Assembly: GCA_029747585.1 (NCBI GenBank)
Contig: JAPEVF010000436.1
Location: 1 to 37,938, forward strand
Length of the DNA stretch: 37,938 nt
Reading direction: 5' to 3'
From: Pleurotus djamor
Taxonomy: Eukaryota; Basidiomycota; Agaricomycetes; Agaricales; Pleurotaceae
Below the pieces are notes generated by a model. The model was not told the DNA's origin. It searched no databases and worked only from the letters and a program-made list of their open reading frames with translations. Below, in pieces: positions 30,797-37,938 of this stretch (within the stretch, counting starts at the first letter, position 1; the number at the start of each line of letters is the position of its first letter). The translations under genes were made by a program, and so were the position numbers.

Positions 30797-31080
30797 TTAG
30801 GGAAGCTTTGGGCGAGGGAGACTCACAATGACGATAATAGGCATCCGAGACTTATAGGCTCACGAGATACGCTTCGGCGTAGACAGTTAGTGGTTCGTCT
30901 GAAGCCATTGTACCAGGGCGGAGGGCCTGCTGGGTGCTTTGGCAGGACTTTACCACATGGCAGTCTAATTGACCTTTGGCGAGTGGTCTTTCCGTCTTGG
31001 TGCTGAGGGGAGGGGTCTCCTCTTTTTACCCGGTAAGTCTTTTTCTTGGCACACGTAACGATCTTACTGATGAGAACTTT

Positions 31081-31794
31081 CATGACTTCGTTCGCCCATC
31101 CGCTTCTCAACGCGTCCGAAACTGACCTTTCAATACTTCAAATGCGAAACGAGAGAATTCAAGTAGTGACTATGTATTCTATGTATACTCATATTTCCAG
31201 TTGAGTTTTCGAGCCAAGTAGCATCCAGGAGCCCAAGTCGGTCAACGGCTCTCTGTCGTAGAACGGTGCTCCTGAAGTAAATAGGAGCGTGGTCCGTGCG
31301 CGTTCTTTTAAACGATATATCCAATTCTCTCTTGTAAACTTCTTCTTTTCGTTCTCCCATCTACTCCCGTTTATTCTCCTTCTTCGAATTGACTTCAAAA
31401 TGACTCTGAACGACTTTGATGACGATGATTTATGCTGCATTGTTGCAGGTATTTCACGTCCCTGTCATCCTTGCATATTGGCGTCGCGTACTCAGATCTC
31501 GGCCTTGGAATACTTCACAGTGGATATATGCGCTCTTTTCACGCGTAAAATCGCCTGATTACCCACAATACGAACCAAAAGTTTGAAGGATGACCGGATT
31601 TGAAGAGTCACTTGGACGCGTCTGGGTTCTGGACGAGGTTTAAGAATCACTTGGACGCGTTTGCAATTGGGGACTAGGTATGTGTATTCAATCATTACTG
31701 ATAATGCTACCATGACAAATCGTGAACGTAGGATAGTGCGTCGAACCCGTGAATGTGAAATGGGTATATAATACATAGAGAAGAGAGCAGATCA
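31081..31794. other. Intergenic region with a short direct repeat
   Basis: A 17-base near-repeat (AGTCACTTGGACGCGTCT / AATCACTTGGACGCGTTT) occurs at 31605-31621 and 31644-31660. An ATG at 31400 opens a short acidic frame with LCCIVAG; no gene model is convincing. A TATA-like run near 31311-31318 precedes it. Confidence 0.3.
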
Positions 31795-33689
31795 TCAGAA
31801 CTCGCCACCCGTACGCCAGCCACGATACGAAATCATCTCAACTTCTTTCTCTTTCTCGTCTTCAACATCAGCAGAGGGTTGCTCAACAGCCACCTTCTCC
31901 TTCTCCGGAACCTCTCCGAGTCGCGCGGAAGGGGATGCGCCCAGTGTGTTGCCGCTGGTGGAGCTGGGGATGTCTGCAGGGAGGACACCAACACCTTGAC
32001 CTCGTAAGGCTTCCATCCCCTTCTTGATCTCCTTGTTGATTTTGATCGTGCTCAACAAGCCCTGCTTCTTCATCTTTCGCCACCCACCGGGAAGACGCTC
32101 ATGAGCAATCCACTCGCGAAGCCATTCGATCGGGACACCCTTGCGAGTCTCCTGCTTGCGCTTGGTCGAGCTCTTCTTGTCGCCGCCCAGAACATCGCCC
32201 TCGCCAGGGAAATTTTCGGAATCCTTCTCGACCTCGGGTAGTTCGACGCCCCACATTCCTAGGACGATAGCCATTTCACCTCTGGCAATTTCGGCGTGGA
32301 GATCATCGATCTTCTTGGTCTTGCCACTATCCTCCCAGGACTCGTACTCCCTACGAACACGAGACCGAGCCAGAGCCCGTGGGGAAAGAAGGATGCGGTT
32401 CATGCTCTTGGGAGTCATGTAGTTGGTGGCGTAGAACGACTGCGAGGGGGTGAGATTGATGGAAGTGGAAGTGTGGGATGTTGGGAAGGTGTTGCGACGA
32501 GAAGCGGTCGTTGGGGATTCCACCAGCTCCTCCGTGTACTCGCCATGCTCGGGGATATCTGGGATATCAGGAGAAGGCGAGCTGCGAGCTGAAGTCGTGG
32601 CTTCATTGGAGCCAACGATGGTCCTCCGTGCACCCTTGAACTTGCTGGAAACTGGCGAGGACGAGGGAGAAGTCGCAGCTGTGGACGTCGATTGACCGGA
32701 CGTTGAGAAAAGGGAATCGGCCGCGGTCGAGGGCGTTGCAGTACCAGCGCTGGTACCGCGTGAGTGTTGGGGGACATAGGATACTTCCTGGCCTCCCGAA
32801 GGCGAAGTTTGGATGACGGAGGTGAGAGTTGTGGGAAGTCCGTCGATGTGTGGAGTAGGAGGTTGGATGGAGAGAGGAGGGGGTGCAGTGCGAATGGGGG
32901 AGCTGGACGGAACGGGGGATACGACTGCAGGTGCCGTCTGGGCCCGAGTTTCGAGGGTACTGGAGGGTGAGCGGCCGAAAGGGTACAAGTCGGCTTTGTG
33001 GTCCTCCTGGTCGATTCTGGCATCTCGGACGAGCTCTTCGACCCAACCCTCGTTGATGTCGATGGACGCGTAGAATCGCTCCGCCTTTTTCTCGCCCAAC
33101 AACCCCCAGAATCTCTTCTTCATCACCTCCACTTTTTCGTCGACACCCTCCTTGACATCACGGTGGACGAGACTGGCATCGTGCTCAACATACCCATGCT
33201 TTGCGACGTCGTGAAGAGTGATAGTTTGGAATAGGTTGTATTTGTGGATGAGGACGAAGCCACCATAGGAGAGGACGATAGCGAGAGGGAGGGTTAGGTT
33301 GTAGCACGCCATGAGGCCGCGAACCAAGCCATTGGCCGTGAGGTTCTTGCCATCGCGATTACTAGAGAACAAAGGAGTTCAATACAATGTTCAGAAGCAA
33401 CGAAGTAGGATGTAAAGAACAGGGTTTCGGACGATCAAGTGGCGTTGGCAGGGAATAGGAGCTCAACTTACATGTAACCATGATTGGCCATGGTGTTCAG
33501 CGCGGGGCATGGGCTACGGATGTCGCCCTCCTGAGGCGGGCAGTACTCATATTTTGCGCTGAACGGGCATTTTCCAGCCTTGTGTGCGTGCGCTGGGATA
33601 GGTGGGTGGTCAGAAGGGAGTGGAGGGTAGTATGTGGGGATAGCAGCGGGAAGGGAGTAGGCGGACGAGGAGGAGGCGGCGTCGGACAT
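31795..33689 (-). CDS. Heme-thiolate peroxidase/peroxygenase-like protein with large low-complexity insert
   Basis: Two exons, 33689-33472 and 33361-31795, give 594 aa. The family (chloroperoxidase/unspecific peroxygenase, Peroxidase_2) uses a heme bound to Cys and hydrogen peroxide to oxidise organic substrates. Cys61 lies in RSPCPALNTMANHGYI, the PCP heme-ligand motif. VEHDASLVHRD (131-141) carries the EHD motif of the short peroxygenase group. The C-terminal half of the fold resumes near residue 405 with HAEIARGEMAIVLGMWG and GVPIEWLREWIAHERLP. Between them about 200 residues are rich in Ser, Thr and Pro and look disordered. Most family members are secreted, but the N-terminus here is Pro/Ser-rich and not hydrophobic, so this form is probably intracellular. 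The C-terminal tail is acidic and Lys-rich. A TTTATAAAGG near 33907 is a possible TATA. Confidence 0.82.
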
Positions 33690-36600
33690 TCTGAAATACC
33701 GATGGAAGGAAGGAAGAATTGAATTGATTGGGGAGGGGGATGACGCTGGTAGTTAAAGGCGAGTGTTAGGAGTCGTAGACGGAAAGCGGGTACGTCGTTT
33801 GTCGCTGTCGCTTGTCAGCCCGTTCTGAGATGATGTACAGGGAGCAGGGGAGGAGGGAGGAGGTGAGGAGCGTGGTGGTGTGCCTCATGTTGCGCGAGGC
33901 TGTCCTTTTATAAAGGATCACCGAATACCATCCCTTCCGATTCCAAATCTCCTCAATCATCAAGAGATCTCGCACCTGAAACACACAACTGCCGCGTTTG
34001 ACACTAAAAAGTGTGGGGATCTTGATTGGACTGCTTGAGCTTGAGCGCCAAGGTCCACAACATTCGATGGGATGTACTCACGGAGGCTTTAAAAATATTT
34101 TCTAGGTCGCCGATGGTCTGTCGCCGACTCGCTTGAAGGGGTTTTTTCATTTATTCCACGAGTGGGTGTTGTGCGGTTCGTCCCTGCTGAGAGGTCGAGG
34201 AATACGCGGCTTCGACAATCAATTGACCTTGGGACACTAATAGGACACCTTTTTGGACGATCATTCACGCATCAACTCCTGCGTCAATCCACGAATAGTC
34301 TGGGCCAGGCACTTCTCGACCAATCGAAGGCACAAGGACGGAAGCTTGTTTGACAATGGGAAGCACAGACACCTGCAAGGACGATGTAATCAAGAAGTGA
34401 ACGAAAGACGCCTGTATGGCATGTCCTCAGCCACCTGATCGTCTTGACCTCTTTCTTCCCTGCCACCCGTCCACGAAGAGTGCGGTGTTGAATACGTGCC
34501 TTTCCCTCCAACAGCTTCTCGAGGTTTCGAGTTCTCAGCGAATACTCGGGGTGTGTGGATGCGGTGGTGTGGCTATTCTCTTTCTTTCCCCACCTTTGGA
34601 CAGATTGTGCTTGAGGTGCGTCAATACCCTGAACACGATGCAGACTAAGCCTCTTACCGTGGCTGTAGATATCGTCATACGAAGAATAGGCACGAAACGC
34701 ATGATCAGGTATATGAATGATGCGATGCAAAGCAGGGTGCATCCTTCTGTTCGTTCATATCCATTTCCGCGCTCATCGTCTTGTTACTGTCGATCGCCGT
34801 TTCCATCATGTCGTAGGTTGCAAGACAAACTATCATTATATGTGGCTGGCCAATGTTGCCGACGTATAAACTTGCATATGGAGCACGATTCCGCTATGCG
34901 CTCGGGTAAACACGATGGCTTGAGCTCGGTTTCAGAAGCGAACCTCGGAACTTCCTCGTGGACTTCTTGGTTGACATTCAATGGTCCCCCCNATTCACCG
35001 GTCTTCATCCGTCGCCGGAGCCTCTCTTTGGCAAGTCGAGTCTTCTCGTCGTACTCACGCACACCCTGGTCTTCGCTATGTCAAGCAGAAGAAGTGGAGC
35101 TCTCTCGCTCTCGGCAGCTCCCCAATGTCGTTATCGGTGCGATTACACCTCAAGAACCCATGCATGTGAGAGATTTAATCAAGCTTAAAGTGGGCTTTCA
35201 TGATCACGCTGCGCGTTATTGCGCAACTGCAGTGACATCTATCACTTATGGATGTTATTCTTAGCATCTTACGGGTATTCAAGGTCCATTATGCCGGTCT
35301 CAATACACCGTCCTTCAAGTAGGGACTGTCCTTCGCCCAAGTCACTGGCAATCCCCGTTCGGTCGTACATACTAGTGGGTTTAATCCTTCTGAAATCGGT
35401 TTAAATCCGATATCTATCTTCAACTCAAACGCCACACAGCAATCGAAAACTGACAGTGTAAACCCGTGTGTTCCCAATGCCGAACCGAGTAGATTGTCTA
35501 AGTATCTGACCAGATACTAAGCAACGGCGATCTCGAGCTCTTCGAGCAAGATATCCCTTGTAACTTCCTTCGTCCGTCTCCATCCATGACAGTGGCTGAC
35601 CACTCATTATCCAGGCGTATCCACCGCTCTTGGACACAGCGACGTCGCTCCGACTCTTGCGGAAAGCTATGGTGCTCTACAAATAAGACGCCTACGTTAC
35701 AGCTAAAAATAGTTCTCAACAGAGCCGCGCTAGCCAGCCCCAAGTGATAACTATCATTCCGGGATGCCAGACATGTAATGCATATGAAGTTTTCTGGAGA
35801 TTCGATGACCTCACAGCGGCAAATGTTGATTATCCGTGGTGGTTCTTGCGGTGCCGAGTAAGTCGGTTGTCTCATTTCTCATTTCTCTCAGGGTCTTCGG
35901 AGGGTCTGAGATATTCATCCTTGGCTAGCGATTTATAGCGATTTACTTTGGGCCGTGTTCAAGGACCGATCTACATACGTCGGCTCGTTGAGTGATTAGT
36001 ACTTGGATTTTTTTTTNCAGGAAATTCGTTCGGCTGCCAATATCATCGATCATCCCGTATATTGGCGTGGAAGTCTTGGTGCAATGAGCCTGCGTACTTG
36101 GAAGGAAAGGTGGTTGGCCGTCTGGCGCTCTGGCGCGTCTTCATTTCATCCCAGTGCTATGTGATCCTTTCGGCGTCATGCTTGTTTTTTTNGTTCTAGG
36201 AATAGTTGGAAGCCGTGGGTCCATCCGGTGCACTTTTTCGGCGCATCATATCAGGAGTCCCAGTGTGAGCATGATGGTCTGGTGTCATCATGCATCATCG
36301 TTGCGTGGATATCCCTTTGGCTTATTGTCCCCAACTGAAATGCATCCTCTTTTTTACTCGTTTTAGGTCTTTTTGCGCCCATTCGACCAAACATACTCCA
36401 TAGCATCTGGATGGTGGATATGGAGATCTTCGCCCGCCTTAAAACGATTGGGGATATTCTTTGGAGTACTTTTTGCCCATTTTCGGTTGGCGATTGTCAC
36501 CCGCCTGACACCAAATCCCACATACGAGGTTACCATCTGTCGACCAGATAATGGTATTATTGTTCTGCCTATGCATTGCGCGCTACAAACGATCAGGCTC

Positions 36601-37807
36601 GCATCCCTGCCGATGTTTGTGAGTATCCTTGATCTTCATCAAGCACTTTCTTTATCGCTTCTCACAGTCACCGCCCTCAGCGGAGCGGATACGCACTCAG
36701 GTCTCTTGTTGTCCCTTATCGTCCGTGTACTTTTATTGACCCCTCATAATGTCTGTGTTCTTCCTGTGTCGGTTCCCCGTCTTCTGGTCGGGCACTGTAC
36801 ACCCCTCTGGACCTCCCGGTGCCGTACTCATTTGCATTACATTGCCTTTCAGCGCGACCCTCCTAACTTGCATTCGTTTGTGGCTTTATTCTGTTGCTGA
36901 TGATAACGTCCGACATTCCGCTACAGTCCTGCTTAAGGCCTTCTTGTTCACTTGCTTAGAATTCGAGGCCTTTCGTTAAACCTCTCGTAAGATCACGATC
37001 ATCCCTACCATATACCAAGTACAGATGCAGCGAAGTCGTTTACAACCTGCGAATGTTTGTACTTTCTCTCGTCCCTTCCAATGACACATCAGACTTGTGT
37101 GTCTCGGCGACTCGCTGCCTTTGTGGACAACATTTCAGGATGGTAGCCACACGAAGGCGATGGCTTTCCGCGGCGCTGTCCTTCCCCCTTCCCCNTCCTA
37201 TAACCCCTAAGATCATTCCCCGCCCAACTGGAAAGTTTACAAGTTGGTTCAGCTAGGTTACGCGCCGCTCCAGGATCCTGTCGATCATGTTTCACGGGTA
37301 TAAAAATACCATAGAAGCCCTGAAATGACCATCTTGTCGTCGGTGTGTACCTATCGGCGGCTGCTTAATCCCACAAGGCACCGCCGCAAACCAACCGCAA
37401 ACACCTCCGTGTGGATCGTTGCGCTGAATAGGTTACACAATTGAGTTTGGGGTTGGGTATGAAGGCTGAGCGCTGGGCTTATGATGGACAGGTTGTTCTT
37501 ACTGACACCGTGCGCTGTGTGGTTGGGGCAGTTAATCGTGAAACTGAAACATCATACCTGATGGGCCATGGCGAAGACGAGTGAAAGGACGTGTGCGGCA
37601 GAATGGAAAGTTGGACTAGATACATCGGGCGAAAGTGGCCTTGTGTTGTCTATTTGCGCATACTAGAGTACTTAATACTTAATCTAGCAGCAATTACCTT
37701 GGCATGTTTCGCATGGGCGAATGGAACTCAGGAAAGTTTAGAAGCAAGTCGACTACATAATGGCCAATCTGATTGATGCTGAATACCCTAATCGATCGTG
37801 GACATAA
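33690..37807. other. Long stretch without a supportable gene; four ambiguous bases
   Basis: Several open frames exist, for example 34416-35264 (+), 34784-35062 (-) and 36373-36900 (+). None shows a recognisable domain or a clean chain of exons. Single Ns at 34992, 36017, 36192 and 37195 all touch homopolymer runs, so local indel errors may break real genes here. The minus-strand frame around 35062-34784 has the most protein-like composition (KTRLAKERLRRRMKTGE), but I cannot extend it. Confidence 0.3.
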
Positions 37808-37938
37808 TCATTCATAGGTGTAGCACAGAGGTTTGGTGCGAATATCCATCACATCGCGAATACGAACCGTCGGGGCCAAGATATCCATCTCAAGCTCGTA
37901 ATCCAGAGTAACGTTGGAGTGTGGCGGAGGGATCGTCG
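37808..37938 (-). CDS. 3' end of an unidentified gene running off the window
   Basis: The minus-strand frame enters at the window edge and runs 42 codons to a TGA at 37808-37810. It ends in DYELEMDILAPTVRIRDVMD and then LCYTYE. It is open, balanced in composition and without low complexity, so it looks like the last exon of a protein. Too little is visible to name it. Confidence 0.4.
   Translation of the reverse strand, partial: TIPPPHSNVTLDYELEMDILAPTVRIRDVMDIRTKPLCYTYE

Larger units (their letters stand above)
26232..31080 (-). repeat. Right arm of an inverted segmental duplication
   Basis: The arm contains F-box/zinc (-), coiled-coil (-) and two small-ORF units (+), the mirror image of 8.6-12.3 kb. 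Differences are a longer spacer between F-box and coiled-coil genes (662 versus 276 bases) and a tandem doubling of the small-ORF unit. Confidence 0.8.
29765..31080 (+). repeat. Tandem direct duplication of a small-ORF unit (about 640 bp)
   Basis: Unit 1 starts near 29765 and unit 2 near 30408; both begin with TTTCGTGTTCG and a GTTGTTGATC block. Each then has CTTGCACAGCTTT, a TATA box, an AAGGTC leader motif, an ATG followed by a VGV-type start, the GGCCTCGGTGTGATGGG block and a GGGCGGAGGGCCTGCT block. A third, inverted copy lies at 8590-9200. Confidence 0.75.

Noticed and set aside
30823..31110. Minus-strand 95-codon frame with CAKKKTYRVKRG
   Set aside because: It lies in the conserved flank of small-ORF unit 2, but the frame is broken in the left copy, so coding is not supported.
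31400..31558. Possible mating pheromone precursor (short acidic ORF with LCCIVA)
   Set aside because: The CIVA box is not at the C-terminus: the frame continues with Gly-Ile-Ser. No splicing gives a CaaX end, and no pheromone receptor is nearby.
34416..35264. 282-codon plus-strand frame in the gene-poor right part
   Set aside because: Cys/Ser-rich composition without domain or exon partners; it spans an ambiguous base and looks like chance.
36373..36900. Plus-strand 175-codon hydrophobic frame resembling a membrane protein
   Set aside because: Hydrophobic residues arise from T-rich sequence; no topology pattern or family match, and neighbouring frames are full of stops.

Overview
This is a nuclear window from a filamentous basidiomycete, most likely an agaricomycete. 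Genes are packed closely on both strands and cut by many introns of about 45-75 bases. Several families are typical of these fungi: a FunK1 kinase, F-box proteins, a heme-thiolate peroxygenase-like protein and a GH3 glycosidase. All gene models were spliced by hand. Each whole model given here sums to a multiple of three and ends in a stop codon. I see no rRNA, tRNA, CRISPR array or intact transposon.

Layout. 0.4-3.6 kb (+): a membrane-anchored copper amine oxidase with 14 exons, one apparently only 2 nt long, beside the cofactor tyrosine. 3.7-6.7 kb (-): three tandem hot-dog thioesterases with the same five-exon structure. 6.8-8.1 kb: a graveyard holding a collapsed fourth thioesterase, an aldehyde dehydrogenase N-terminal fragment and a decayed FunK1 fragment. 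8.8-12.3 kb: a small-ORF relic (-), a coiled-coil nuclear-type protein (+) and an F-box/zinc protein (+). 12.7-13.7 kb (+): an unknown 248-aa protein. 13.8-16.1 kb (-): an FCP1/NIF-type HAD phosphatase with duplicated serine-rich exons. 16.6-17.9 kb (-): a small zinc-motif protein. 18.3-19.5 kb (+): a second, unrelated F-box-like protein. 19.6-22.7 kb (-): a secreted 800-aa GH3 glycosidase. 23.7-26.1 kb (+): an apparently intact FunK1 kinase. 26.2-31.1 kb: the inverted counterpart of the 8.8-12.3 kb block, with the small-ORF unit doubled. 31.8-33.7 kb (-): a peroxygenase-like protein split by about 200 low-complexity residues. 33.7-37.8 kb: no gene I can support; four single Ns lie beside homopolymers. 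The right edge holds the 3' end of a minus-strand gene.

The most distinctive structure is the inverted segmental duplication. An F-box/zinc gene, a coiled-coil gene and a small TATA-driven ORF occur together twice in mirror orientation about 14 kb apart. The F-box paralogues keep all exon lengths I measured, and the coiled-coil paralogues keep the same intron phases. I recognise no family for the coiled-coil protein or the small ORF. No single pathway links the whole window. The amine oxidase, thioesterases, peroxygenase and GH3 enzyme fit a saprotrophic or plant-associated lifestyle, which is inference.
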